DNA of 64,000 nucleotides from Talinum fruticosum (GCA_021018815.1 JAITYX010000083.1:186001-250000); one strand, 5' to 3'; positions 24,301-36,649 are shown, counted from the stretch's first letter. Numbers and translations are program-made. The notes: a model not told the origin generated them from the letters alone.

Positions 24301-26336
24301 GGGGGGAGGTATTACTTAGGGTTTGGGGGAACTGATCTGGGACTGGGTCTGGCAAGTGGTCAGATGACCACTGAGGCATGCCTCTGTTGTCAACTAAACT
24401 TGATATGTAAAACATTTTATATTTTATTTCTTTGATGTGTTAGATGTAGTTCCATTGGTTCCAGCCTATCAGTTCTGGATAATATAAGATTCTTGGAAAG
24501 GTTTAGTTTGCACAGGGTTTTGCGTGACTTCTATTATGGATTCACTCTTGCTATTTGCGAGCCTCTGTTATCAAAATTGGTCCATTGCAGGACTGATAAT
24601 ACCTTGTCAGAGGAGCCCCCTTATGATGAATATGGTAACTCTTTGGATTATGATGAAGATGAAGATTCTTATGATAATCCATCAACTTCAACTACTGTAC
24701 AAGATACAGGCTACTATAATTATCATTCATACATGGATAAAAGTAAGACAACTAAAGCAAGGTGGTCTAAGGAGGATACTCAATTATTCTACCAGGTATA
24801 GTTTTCTCGTTTCTGGTATATATATTTCTGATGTCCTCATGACTTTCCCTCTCTTTATTGTCTTTTGGAGCGACTGATTTTGGAAATCATTTTTATTAGT
24901 TCTTTTCGTCTTATACTTTTTATTGATGATGGGTTGATCTATCTGTGATACAGGGCATTCGACAGTTTGGATCTGACTTTTTAATGATACAAAAATTGCA
25001 TTTCCCGGAGAGGACTAGACACCAAATCAAACTGAAATATAAAAAGGAAGAACGAGAAAACCCTGTGCTGCTTCATGAAGCTCTGAATGGCAGAGCAAAA
25101 GGTATGTGACGGCTCTGATGATAGCATGTTTCTTATACATTCCATATGGTTATTTAGCAGATTATTCGGTTTGTTATTGCATTTTCCACTGCTCAGATGT
25201 GATTTTGCTTTTAATATCTAACAATAGAAGGAATGTAGTTGTCTTATGTGCCCTGTATTTATATCTTCATCGTATAAAAATTTATGGAAGGAAAAGGTGC
25301 TACTATGGAGATGATAATCCTGTCTGTTAGTGTGCTTCAATCGATACACTAATTGTTGCTATGAGCAATTATGATCAACAAAGTCCATCTATGCAGATCT
25401 TTCACATTTTGAAATCCTGGCTCAAAGGCTGCAGAAAGAAACTGCACAGAAGAAGTCAGAGAATCAGATGTCTGATGAAGATAATCCAACAAGCCCAGTA
25501 CGTGAGGAAGAGGGGCTGGATGAGGAAACTCTCAAAACCCAGGTATTGACGTCTTATTTTAACCTTTTATTTATCCGTATCTCAACTTTCAAGTTTGTTT
25601 TAACCATTATAGGAATAGTCTAATGGCATAATACTCTTGAACTCAACTCCCTGCTCAGCAGGTTTGGGTTTAGATCCCACCAGGGAGAGGGGAGTGAGGA
25701 GATAAGGTTTTGCTCCTGGTCTGCCCCCTTCTCTCCTAAGCCCTCCCCCAGTGAACCCCATGAGATGCGGGGGCATAGGAAGGTTTCCTCCTCCCTGCCC
25801 CGTGGGATATTAAGTGATTCAATTAGATCGGGAGGACATAGAAAGGCTTGCTACAAGAATCATTAGATCAAATAGAAAAAAGAAAAAACCAACCCGAAGA
25901 GGAAAACGCTTGTGATCCACGAGGGAGGGTCAACCCCACAAGCATAAATCTCATGAAGTTGCTTTGTATAGGAAATGAGCCCAACCCCAGCCCAATTTGG
26001 GGCATCACATTCTCACTACACCCTGAGAAGTTACAGCGCAAGGCTTGAAATTCGAATTGTAGCCTTTCTAGCACATATCAAAAGATTTCTAACCAGATCA
26101 AATTGATACCTTGAAGCCTTGTCTAGGCAGGATGTGAGGGGAATCAGAATGGTCTCTCGACGAACTCTAACAAAAAGTTCTTCTTGGTGTAGGCCACCTC
26201 ACAGGAGAAGGCAGCAAAATCCGAGGGGGTCGCAAGTGCTGATCAAGAGCGTGATACAGCCCAAGCTGGAAGCCCCGCCAAGTCTTATGATGATGAAGAC
26301 GACTTTAATTGGGATGATTATAAAAGTGGATTGTAG
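21324..26336 (+). CDS. BDP1: BDP1-like TFIIIB B'' subunit, tandem copy B (intact)
   Basis: Thirteen coding exons: 21324-21369, 21465-21799, 21886-21964, 22099-22304, 22418-22481, 22581-22834, 22946-23306, 23444-23544, 23636-23679, 24591-24795, 24954-25101, 25397-25542 and 26205-26336. All introns are GT-AG and the exons join in frame to 706 aa. The N-terminus is MDLLDDFLSEPS. Two basic-proline motifs follow, FKPKAKPRPQKG (about residue 22) and VKFQPKPKTQ (about 248). A lysine/arginine-rich stretch precedes LQRVPIKDLIILAEYKERQ (about 460-480), corresponding to the conserved segment before the SANT domain in B'' proteins. The SANT/Myb domain lies at about 553-600 (ARWSKEDTQLFYQ, then FGSDFLMIQ and RTRHQIKLKYKKEERE). 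The C-terminus is acidic (YDDEDDFNWDDYKSGL). B'' completes TFIIIB on tRNA, 5S and U6-type genes and helps open the promoter. The last intron (25543-26204) is longer than its counterpart in copy A and carries an apparent SINE-like insertion. Identity with copy A over the SANT core is about 70% by eye, so the duplication is not recent. Confidence 0.93.
25612..25850 (+). repeat. Possible SINE-like insertion in the last intron of BDP1 copy B
   Basis: The sequence holds an A-box-like AATGGCATAATACTC and, about 35 nt later, a B-box-like GGGTTTAGATCCCACC, followed by GC-rich sequence with GGGGCATAGGAAGG. Copy A lacks this block, since its last intron is 169 bp against 662 bp here. The insertion limits and any target duplication are not clear. 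Confidence 0.35.
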
Positions 26337-27880
26337 CATTTGAACAGTTTATTTTTTGTTTCCATTTTTTATTATATGAACCACATTTATTTTTTCAGGC
26401 TTCAATGAAATATTTGGATCAAGGCACTTTTTCTTGGCTGATCCCCTCGACCTCACTTCAATTTCATGTTTCGACAGAATTATGGTGGCTGTGGTTTCCA
26501 TGCCAAATTCTGCTCCCTGAGTCAAAAACTTGTAGCCTTTGATTCAAGGAAAGGGCGAGCAGCCCCTGGCTCTCATGCCAAGTTTCATGCGTAGTTTGAT
26601 TCTTGCAGCTATCTGAAACTTGTAGCTGAAATATTTGGATTCAAGGAAAGATCTTTTAACCTCCACTTGATTCAAATCGTGCTACTGTTCCATTTCTGGT
26701 CAAAAAAATAAGAATTGTTTTTGGATTTTTGGGTGAGAATAATATAAATTTTGAGGTAGTGGATAAAAATAATACGACATTTTTCTTGGTCGTGAACAAA
26801 ATGAATTTTAACACTATTTAACGAGTATCATAACACAGCCGAGTTTTGTGGGTTGAGACTTGTGTGAAAGTTGATGTGTCAAGTGAAGCTACTACTCGTA
26901 TGACGGAGTAAACTTTTGACCTTAAATTTTGACTTATCTTAGTAGTTTAATGACCACATAGGAGAGATAGGGGCGAAGTCAAAATTTTATGTGTTGCTTA
27001 TGTGGCCATTAAAAGAAAAAAGAGACCATTTTTTTATTATTTGTTCACAATTAACTGACCCCAAATTACCAATTCTTATATGTTTGAAGTGACGAGTACA
27101 TTGTTTGAATTATTTTGTTAAAAAAATATAGTTGTAGGGGCTCAAAAAAAAATCATTTTACCAAATTCTCATGTACGTGACACCCTATTATCAAACTTGA
27201 TGGTTGAAAGACCGTAGTATAATTTTAGTTAAATCACTAGTATAATTGTATTAAGCACTATCCCAATATAAAAAGTCAATGTTTGTCCATTTATAAAAAT
27301 AATATTAGAGTTATTAATGTAAATCAAGTAGTGAAGTGAAATGGCCCAAATCATATCAAAACAAATGTACTAATTCAATAATCTACAAATCGGTTATCGT
27401 ACATTTATTTAAATAATAAAATATTTTAAAGGCACAGTCTAAATATAATTGATGACTTCTTCAAATTTAAAATTAACATTTATTTTCTTTGCATCTCATT
27501 TAGGGGAAAAATAACTTTAGACAGGTGTTTTTAACTTTAGTTATATAACCAACATGACCTCTCTATTATTAAAAATAAAGATCTTTATGTTTAATCTGTA
27601 CGCTATGCTTAATACGTCCGACCTTTTTTTTTTTTTCTAAATCGAACTCAAGATTTTATTTAATAAGCCAATTTAAACTTAATTTTTAATGAGAAAATAT
27701 GAAACTTGAATGGATTTTTGAGGAAAAATATAGCCAGAAAAAACAAAGTCAATGGTCAATGGTTTTTGAATTTGAAGAAGAAGAAGATAAACAGAAGAAA
27801 AAGCAAAAGGAATATGTGATTCAGGATTCCAGATGACATCCAGGATCACTTGCACCCTCTAATTTCCACATCTTTAGTCG
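26337..27880. other. BDP1 copy B 3' UTR, then AT-rich intergenic DNA
   Basis: The first 300 bases are the likely 3' UTR, with internally repeated phrases such as AAACTTGTAGC and TTTGGATTCAAGG. After that I see nothing coding. The last 100 bases form the CT-rich upstream edge of the Nudix-like gene. Confidence 0.45.
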
Positions 27881-28047
27881 TCGCTCTCTCTCTCTCCCCA
27901 CACACCCCTTTTTACTGAATTGCACGTACGCGACTCAATTGATCTTCTTCGTCATGGCCTTTTCTCCCTCTCTCTCTCCTCTTACCAACCCAATCTTCCC
28001 TTCATCTCGCCCATCGTCATCGCCTCAATTTTCCGGCCACCACTAAC

Positions 28048-28968
28048 ATGCCACAACCGCCTTCGCCTCCGCCGCCTCCCCCGCATCAACAGCCTTGTCC
28101 CTGCCTCGCAAATCCCACCTCGCAATTTCTCTCCAAACCGGCTAAGCTCCCTGACTTTCTCCTCACCGCTCTCTCTCTCTTTCTCTTCATCACTGCCCCC
28201 AAACACCACCTTCCTCCTCGATCCGTGTCTCTCGCCTACACACCACAGCCCACCAATCGCCGCCTTGTTCGGCTCACTTCCGCATCCGCCGCCATGTCTC
28301 ATAACCCTAACCCTAACCCTAATTTCAGCGCTTTCCCGACCCCTCAGTCTCTCTCCGATTGGCTCAAGCCCCGGCTGCCCTCCGAATCTTTCGCTGCGTG
28401 GGGCACCAAGCCGGGGACCAAGAACGTCCATAACCTCTGGCTCGAGCTCGCTGATGGTGAAACATCGCTTGTTGACACTACCCCTCCAATTCGGAATTTG
28501 GAGGTCGTTTGTGTACGAATTTTGGGGAGAGATGGGAACAGAGTTCTGCTCGAGTCGCATCAGGAGCTTTCCGATGGGTCAATACGCAAAAGGGACCGAC
28601 CCTTGTCGGAGAAATTGAAGTCCGGCGAGGATATCGAGTCTGCGGTTATGCGGGCGATCAAGGAAGAGCTGGGCTCTGTTCTCTTTGAGGGTAGCGATGA
28701 TAAAGATGTGAACTTTGACGAGATTGTGAGGATTGTGCCCAATTCATATGACAGGAAGATAGAGGAAAGGGTTTCTCTGTCATATCCAGGATTACCCGCT
28801 TGTTATGTGTTGCATACTGTGGATGCTTTTGTGGAAGGATTGCCGGAAGATGAGTTTGTAACAGAGGAGGGGACCGAATATGGGGATTGCGAACAAGGGG
28901 TTGCAAGTGAAGCAGTTGCTGTAAAGAAGCATTATTGGAAGTGGGTTCCTGCAAATTCAGTGATTTGA
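28048..28968 (+). CDS. Nudix-like protein, single exon, possibly plastid-targeted
   Basis: An open frame of 306 codons. Residues 1-82 are proline, serine and basic-rich and could be a transit peptide. A second in-frame ATG with good context (GCCATGTC, 28294) would give a 224-aa form starting MSHNPN. The conserved body runs from about residue 101 (SLSDWLKPRL) through VHNLWLELADGE, VCVRILGRDGNRVLLESHQEL and RPLSEKLKSG to WKWVP near the end. Residues 194-210 resemble a Nudix box: E194 then seven residues to R202, followed by AIKEELGS. The metal-binding pair E206-E207 and G209 are kept. The first Glu of the REU motif is Ala203, and the leading Gly position is Glu188. The fold is probably Nudix-like, while the activity is uncertain. 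I recall similar unnamed plant proteins but no assigned substrate. A telomere-like run at 28303-28322 encodes NPNPNPN. Confidence 0.8.
   Translation: MPQPPSPPPPPPHQQPCPCLANPTSQFLSKPAKLPDFLLTALSLFLFITAPKHHLPPRSVSLAYTPQPTNRRLVRLTSASAAMSHNPNPNPNFSAFPTPQSLSDWLKPRLPSESFAAWGTKPGTKNVHNLWLELADGETSLVDTTPPIRNLEVVCVRILGRDGNRVLLESHQELSDGSIRKRDRPLSEKLKSGEDIESAVMRAIKEELGSVLFEGSDDKDVNFDEIVRIVPNSYDRKIEERVSLSYPGLPACYVLHTVDAFVEGLPEDEFVTEEGTEYGDCEQGVASEAVAVKKHYWKWVPANSVI
28303..28322 (+). repeat. Telomere-like (CCCTAA)n run inside the Nudix-like CDS
   Basis: Three tandem plant-type telomere-like hexamers (AACCCTAACCCTAACCCTAA) lie in frame just after the second ATG and encode the NPNPNPN repeat. Telo-box sequences near starts of plant genes can recruit transcription factors. 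Here it may simply be a coding microsatellite. Confidence 0.8.
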
Positions 28969-29640
28969 TCGGGTTAGTGAGTTTTGAGGCCCAAGATTGC
29001 TGTTAATTTTTGTGTTAATTGATAGTAACTGTGTTTTCGTGCTCGTGAGGAGTGATACTGTCTTTCATTTGTTAAGTTATTCTTGGTATAGGATATATAC
29101 TGTTTACAGTTTTGATCAATGTGGATGTGTAAATACTAGCTGTCAAAATTTTGAATGTTGAGACTCAAGTGAAATGAAAATCACATGCTTTTGTGGAACA
29201 AGTACCTTTTGCTTTCTTGTGGTTGTAAATTTGGTTGTTAAATTTGTTCTTTGCGCAACTGAGCAATTTTTGATTTTGCAAGAGTATCGTAGGAAATTCA
29301 AGAATGTGTATGGTTTACAACAAAGTATTAGCAGCAGGATGATTAGGGAACAAACAATTCTGTAATTGTTTTTTGAAAGCTGTGAAGTGCCTAATACAAC
29401 TCAGGGAACAGAGCTGTTTTTTAATTTATTTTTAAAGCTATGAAGTACATAATACAACAAAGTATTAGCAGCAGCACCAGAAGCTCTCAGGATCTAGCAA
29501 GATCTAGTCATACACACCGGGGCTGGGGTATCTGACTCTGAGGAAGTTTATATGTATGGACCCTTACTCTAACAAGAGTTGTCAGAGAGGCGGATTTTCA
29601 CGGACTGGCCCATGTGGTTTAGTTTACCAACACTACTTAC
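28969..29640. other. 3' region of the Nudix-like gene and spacer
   Basis: No coding region was recognised. The phrase CATAATACAAC/AAAGTATTAGCAGCAG occurs twice (near 29321-29337 and 29450-29475), suggesting a small local duplication. Confidence 0.4.
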
Positions 29641-29649
29641 AGAACATAC

Positions 29650-30559
<910 letters not shown>

Positions 30560-30907
30560 GATTTTCTGGTTTGGAAGTACGGTAGGAATTCTTGGGCTGT
30601 GAGGCCTGAGTGAGGGCAAATGGGCAATTACATCATAACCGCATCATTATCAACGTAAAAGCCATCCTCATTAGCTATGTTGATTTCATCTACTGCGAGA
30701 TGTTCTTATCTTTCATGAAGTTTCCTAGGATACTTTCATAGTTCTATTATAAGTTCTGGGGGATTTTCAAAGAAATTTTAAACCTTCCAAACAGTGTGTA
30801 TGAGCGAGGGTAGAGAAGGGTGGGTGGAGGAGTTAGTCAAGTCTTGACATGGTTTGCGTGTTCGTTGACAACTACAATCACAGTTCACACAGAAGTTCGC
30901 AATGCAT

Positions 30908-30963
30908 TGCACATAAACTAATAATGGACATTTCATGCACATAAACTAATAATGGACATTTCA
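30908..30963. repeat. 28-bp tandem duplication
   Basis: Two perfect adjacent copies of a 28-bp unit starting TGCACATAAACTAATAATGG (30908-30935 and 30936-30963). A GA microsatellite follows at about 31020-31041. Confidence 0.9.
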
Positions 30964-31007
30964 TATATTCTTCACTACCAACTAAACACACCACTTCTGA
31001 CAAAAAT

Positions 31008-31038
<31 letters not shown>

Positions 31039-31392
31039 GACCCCCCAAAAAAAAAGGGAACCGCACTACTCAGATAAAGAAGATACATACAAGGTGGCAG
31101 ACTGAATCTAGCGTACTTAAATCCGTTTCCACCGCTTACTATTCCTTGCTTGGCTCAAGGAGTATACAGCAGGAGCCTCTCATTTTCAGTACTATTTTTT
31201 TTTTTGGGGGGGTATGGTGTCGCCTTGTCTCTTTTGGCTGTAAAGGGAGGTCTGGGGAAGGTAATTGATCGTATAAAAGTCATAGTCAGTCCAGAATTCC
31301 ACCAAAAATCTGGAACCAAACTCGAGTTATTCCTTCTATAAATGAACCTACACTTCACATCACCCTGCTGTATATGAACATGGCTTCCGTAA

Positions 31393-34300
31393 CTAATTGG
31401 CCACTGAAGTGCCTCCAGAATTGTCAGATTTTAGTGGTGGATCGGGAAGAACTTGACGTACAAACTGTCCTTTCACTCGAGGACGCTGCTCTGCAAGTTT
31501 CTTCCTACTTTCATACCGGACCTGCAAAAACTTTCCCGATTAGATGCTAAACATTAATCCCTTTTATCACATAATTCCAAAGTTCATCATAAGTTCCATT
31601 CAGACAGATGAGGTGACCTTAGCCATTGTTATGGATAAAAGCTCATGAGTAATATTGAAGATGAATATATTAACACTAAACAGTTCACTACCTTCTTCTC
31701 AAAGCATCTTTCCTTTCTCTTCAACCGGAACTTATTCAGAGCAACTTCCCTTTGAATAGACCTCTGCCGGTTGAGCGGTTCAGTCCCACTGTCAGACCCA
31801 CCTGGCACCACTGCATCCTGCTGAACACTCGCATTACTTCTACCAATGCTGCCACACCTAAATCCATTTAGACCCAGTGTAGTGCCATTGCACATAGTGC
31901 TACTAGCACTTTGATCAGCAGGAGTGGAGAATTGGGTCCGGTCTTCTGAAGATTCGAACTGCTGGTGGTCCTGCTTGCTGGTTGATTGATTAGATGATAT
32001 TCTCGGACTTTGATCAAGGGGGTGATAGGGGGATCTCCCATTTAGTACCTCAACACTGAACTGATGGAAAGAATTCATTTGCTGATTTCCTGAACAAGGA
32101 CTTTGTGAAGATGATGGTGAGCAAACTCTGGGAGAAACTGTAGGCCCATATCCAGCTGGGCTTGCACATACATCCACTTGAACCCCTCTTACTGGAAATG
32201 GGATGGGAAACAATCGCAGAGGAGCATGATTTTCAGCCTCTTTTGCGGGATCTAAAGGGAGAGACATCGTGTTCCTATCATTAGGAAGCAAGCTCTCCTT
32301 AACATTTGAGTTGCTACTGGGGATATTGCCAGATAAGTTATCTCCAGAATTCACTTTGTCTTCTTTTGAGGCAGAACCAGAATTTTCTGTATGTAATGTG
32401 TTGTGGACGTACCTAGATAACCAGCAACAAATATTAACTTCTTAACTTAGAGCAGCAAGAATGCTAGTACACTAGATTCATGATGGAATTGTCAATTGAG
32501 GCAGAGCAACTCACCGTGTAAAAGGTGAGGCATTTGAGTGGTTTAGCATTTGCTTTTCATGGATACTGGCACCAAGATGAAATCTCCTCAGAGAAAGATC
32601 CAAGTGCGGGGAGAAATCAAAATAGCTAGTTCCATCGTTGGAGCGTGAAATGTGTCTAGGATGATTATCAAAAGCTCCTATCAAGTCAATCGCTTCTCTT
32701 GGAGAGTTGGGATGATTATCCCTACTGTCATTAGCTTCTGGATGTAGGTTCAGATTCTCCCCTCGACTTTGCTGCTTCACCCTTCCATCTTGATCAAGTG
32801 CATCATCATTACAAGGAGCGGTATCTGATCCTACAATACAAAGTTGTTATGCTTTCATCTTGAAGTATGAAACTAAAGTGGAAGGCACAGGGGATGAAGA
32901 ATTTACCTGCTACTGCACTCTCAGGAGTGCGTAAGTTTTGACTGGAATTGGCGCATTGGCTCTGATCCTGTATTTTCAAATCAGAAACAGGAGGTTTCCC
33001 ATGCTTTGGCTGCGAATGATCCTCAACCTCAGTTTTGTAGGTACTTTCAGCTTCCAAATCAGGCTTCCCACAGGAGCTCTGCACAAGAGACAGCAAACAT
33101 GCAGTCTCTATATAAAACTTCATGTAGCCAACTTAAACTGGAAAGGGATCCCCTTTATCCCTGAGCATCCCTATATTCTCAACAGAATAAGCATCCACAT
33201 CATGACTAGAAAGTTGAAACAAAAGCAGGGAAACGTTCTTGGTTTACGTGCGATTGCAAAAATATTCACAGGCATTATTGCATCATGCACATATTGTAAC
33301 TCTAGGTAATTTACATTGAAGCTACTTAGGTATCAGCAAGTAATAAGTCCAAATTCGAAGTGCTATACCCATTTATTATAGCCTTCATGCTATTAATCCA
33401 AATACTTTACTTTTTCTGTCCTCTCTTGTTTTCCTTTCTTGGAAACGCTTGTCCAGCAGGCACGGTGGTGGGCACAAAACACAGCAAGGAATAGGGAAAA
33501 GGATTGCCAGCAAGCTGAGGCCAAAAATATTTGGTTTGTTGGCAGCGAGATAATTTTATCGGCTAATTTTTCAATTCGACAGTATCTGTTAAGCAGAGTT
33601 TGCAGAGGATAATATATAATTAACGGATATTTTAACTTTATTTTCATATGGTAAGAAGATGTAACAGTAAACTACAGGGAGGATTTTGTGTAAACTAAAT
33701 TAGTTCAACCAGCACAATGCACGTGAGCAAAATGAAAGATTTTCCAAGAGGGCTTAGAAAAAGTTCCTAACCTGTGCATCACTTCTTTTCTTGGTGCATT
33801 CCTCTTGCCTTGGAGGAGGTGCACAATTTTTGGAGCTGGTTGAGTGGTCACTTGTAGCATTGTTTTCAGCGGTGGCCTCTAGTTTTTGTAGTGTAAAACT
33901 TTCATCCTGTGGGTCATGTCCTTCACTATTCATCTAATGAGACAAGAATCAATAGTTAATGAAAGGACAAATTTGCATTCAGGAAAGAAGGCAAATTGTA
34001 AATGTGTAATATGTCCAAGAAAAATAGACATACAGTTTGGCGTCTCCAAACATGCTGCCATAAATTTTTAGCTCGTTTATCCTGATGGGCTTCACGAGAA
34101 AGTCGGCTGCACCTCTCAAAATGCATTTGTACACCATGTTAACTGAGTCATGTGTGGACATCACTGCATTAAACGAAGGGAATTGTTATAGACCCAACTC
34201 TGACAACTAGAATTGAGAAATCGTGTTTTGGCAACTTATATCGTACTTATAACTGGGATGTTCTTGCAGATTTCATGTTCCCTAATCAATGTCAGAAGAG

Positions 34301-35925
34301 CATATCCAGATATTGATGGCAACTCCACTTCTGTCAGTATAAGGTCTATGTGATGGTGTCTTGCCTTCAACACCTCCCAAGCCTTCAGACCATCTGCAAC
34401 AGAAGCAACTGCGCAAAGAAAAAGCTATTCATCTCAATTGATACCTTAAGCATCATACAGGAAGTCTTCGCCTTCTAATGAGTAAATAAGTACTAGAATG
34501 AAACAGAAAGAACACGATGATCGTTTCATAGCATGTAAATATATTAGTTTCAAATTGAGGTATGAATCTGTATCAGAACCCTCAGAGGTATTATCTCATG
34601 TTTAGAAGCATCCAAATGTCAATCAACAATGAAGAAGCATCAAATACAATTATTCTTTCCCAACAGACACATACTAGTGCCAGTGTGCGTAACAGAACGG
34701 AGAATCAGTCACAAGCTAATCAAGCGAGTTGGAGAAATTGAAAACGGAAGTACATAGTTCACACTTCAGAACTAACACAGCAGAAAAAGGATTCGACCTC
34801 ACCACTAACCGGCTTTGTGAAAATCTGTCTGTCCAAACATTATCATACCCTAGCAAACTAATGGTCAACTCATTAACCAAATGTTCCATTCAATTATTTA
34901 ACCCATAGTATAAGAGAATTCCAAACTAATCAATTACTTACCAGTAACCGATAATCAGACTGACAATATAGGCCTAGAAAGCACCACACTCTTCTCAGAA
35001 TGTTCCTAGGATCATCTACCCTAATAATATTCCAAGTTAAGCACTTGTAACCTTGGAACTTACGAGCTGAAGGTTCTCAAAAACAAAAGTTCTGTCCGGT
35101 GATAGAGTGAAACCATCAACCCATCTAAGCTCAACTTAATCAGGACTATCGAGATGTGTTCATTCAGAGGCTAAACAGAACAGATTTAACGACAATAAGG
35201 ACCGAAAATTATTGCATACTCCCAAGAGCATAACATCGCCATGCACCCCAGCAAATGCACAAGCTTCCAAACAACACCAGTTGGTGGTCCCTGAAAATTC
35301 TAGCACCTGATTTTCTTGTGAAAAGATGTTGATACTCCTGGAATAGAAGCTAACTTTTTCTACTGTACCATATATACTTACTTTGATTGAACTAGTCAGG
35401 CAAAAATTGAAAAACTACATGCATAAAAGATCAAGTCAAACTATTCACAAAATCTAGAACTTTCCGACCAAGGATTTCCCACCCACCAACAATTCGCACT
35501 TTTCTTAATTCATCAATTCAAACCAGGAAAAACAATAGATTATTCAAACAACACAACAAACTCATCAAAATCAAAATCATAATCTATGCAAAATTCTGGC
35601 CTATCAATTGAAACCCTGATTCATTATACAATTTAACTCAGTAAAAAAAGAAAGTTGATAAAAACGAGCAATTTCTGCTCGAAGAATCAAAAATCATGAA
35701 CAAACCTTTGTAGTTGCATTTTCTGAGAAGGGCGCCGATGATCTGCCGCGTCGAATCATCAGCTTCAACGAGTAAAACTCTGATTGCCGTACTCGGTAAA
35801 AGCCTATCCCATCTCACCATTGAACTCGAACCTTCGTTAATCCCCCTCTTCTCCTCATTTTCTCTCTCCTTCTCCACCATCACTACATCCATGGCTTCTT
35901 CACAACTCACCACCACTTCCCCCAT
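31393..35925 (-). CDS. PRR5/PRR9: Pseudo-response regulator of the circadian clock (PRR5/PRR9 clade)
   Basis: Eight coding exons on the minus strand: 35706-35925, 34247-34408, 34034-34163, 33772-33933, 32907-33078, 32515-32830, 31692-32412 and 31393-31521. They encode about 670 aa. The ATG at 35925 gives [12 protein letters not shown]. The in-frame GTG further upstream is not needed. The pseudo-receiver spans about residues 48-170 ([13 protein letters not shown], then [15 protein letters not shown], then [11 protein letters not shown]). The phosphate-acceptor Asp is Glu100, as in true PRRs. An EAR motif LDLSL lies at about 359-363 and would recruit TOPLESS-type corepressors. The CCT domain, at about 608-650, is split by the last intron ([18 protein letters not shown] | [15 protein letters not shown]). 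PRR9/7/5 proteins are day-phase repressors of CCA1/LHY. One anomaly stands out: in exon 3 the T run at 34065-34069 (A run in the gene) is one base short of the conserved [14 protein letters not shown] reading and shifts the frame. Everything downstream is intact, so a consensus error is likelier than a dead gene. PRR5 versus PRR9 was not resolved. Confidence 0.94.
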
Positions 35926-36141
35926 GTTTTCTGCTGACTGCCCAGATGAAAACTCCCACCCAAAATTCACATAACCAACTCAAAATCTGACCTTTTCTAA
36001 TACCCAATTGAGAACATGCATAAATTCCAGAGCTTGAAATTGTTTCTTTAAGAGCAGAGCAAGGATTATTAGCCAAGGAAATGAGAATTTTGCTTAGACA
36101 AAAAGACAACTTAGCGGAGCAATTTTTTATTTTTAAACTCC

Positions 36142-36150
36142 AAAATATCT
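36142..36150 (+). promoter_or_regulatory. Evening element upstream of the PRR gene
   Basis: An exact AAAATATCT lies about 220 bp upstream of the PRR start codon. Evening elements are bound by CCA1/LHY/RVE factors and work in either orientation. Confidence 0.7.
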
Positions 36151-36291
36151 AGGATTTTGCCCATTCAGGGAATGATCTACGGCTGAGATTCACCAAAAAA
36201 GTAGAAAACTAACACATCGGACGGCTGAGGGACCCGGGAAGCTAGCAAAGTATCTGCCAGGAGAGAGAGAGAGGTTGAATGGCCCAAAATG

Positions 36292-36300
36292 GCCACGTCA
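36292..36300 (-). promoter_or_regulatory. ACGT-core (TGACGTGGC) element upstream of PRR
   Basis: On the gene's strand this reads TGACGTGGC, a bZIP/HY5-type ACGT element, located between the two evening elements. Confidence 0.5.
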
Positions 36301-36532
36301 TAATTTCCTTTTTGTTTTTTGCAAAATCAAAAAGTAAGGAGCCATTGGTCCCATTGTTTTTATTTTTTTAAATGTATGGTTGGCTCACAGCATTTTTGCA
36401 ATTTTATTTTATTTTTGTTGTGCAATAAAATATCATTTTGCGTAAGTTGTGGATATTTGTTCGGAACAACTAGGTAAAGGAGGAGGTGGGGCCCCTATCA
36501 CAAAAGATATTAGTAAGTGGTAGATATGAACG

Positions 36533-36541
36533 AGATATTTT
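36533..36541 (-). promoter_or_regulatory. Second evening element upstream of the PRR gene
   Basis: On the gene's own strand this reads exactly AAAATATCT, about 610 bp upstream of the start codon. Two perfect copies within 400 bp are unlikely to be chance in the promoter of a clock gene. Confidence 0.65.
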
Positions 36542-36584
36542 TGGGGTGGGGCCCTTTTTAATTGGACTTGGTGGATAGCACTTT

Positions 36585-36594
36585 GACACGTGGC
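36585..36594. promoter_or_regulatory. G-box (CACGTGGC) upstream of PRR
   Basis: GACACGTGGC contains a perfect CACGTG G-box, a site for PIF, HY5 and bZIP factors. An inverted CCAAT box (ATTGG) lies directly beside it at about 36596-36600. Together with the evening elements it makes a plausible light- and clock-responsive module. Confidence 0.6.
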
Positions 36595-36649
36595 TATTGG
36601 GTAAGGTTTCAGTGATATTATATTCTTTTGGTTTTAAAACCACTAACTC

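Noticed and set aside
27920..28618. 232-codon plus-strand frame overlapping the Nudix-like gene
   Set aside because: It is in another frame of the CT-rich leader and coding region. The frame starting at 28048 carries the conserved protein through to its natural end.
35926..35970. Longer N-terminus for PRR starting at a GTG at 35970
   Set aside because: The ATG at 35925 starts the conserved MGEVVV sequence, and nothing supports a non-ATG start.
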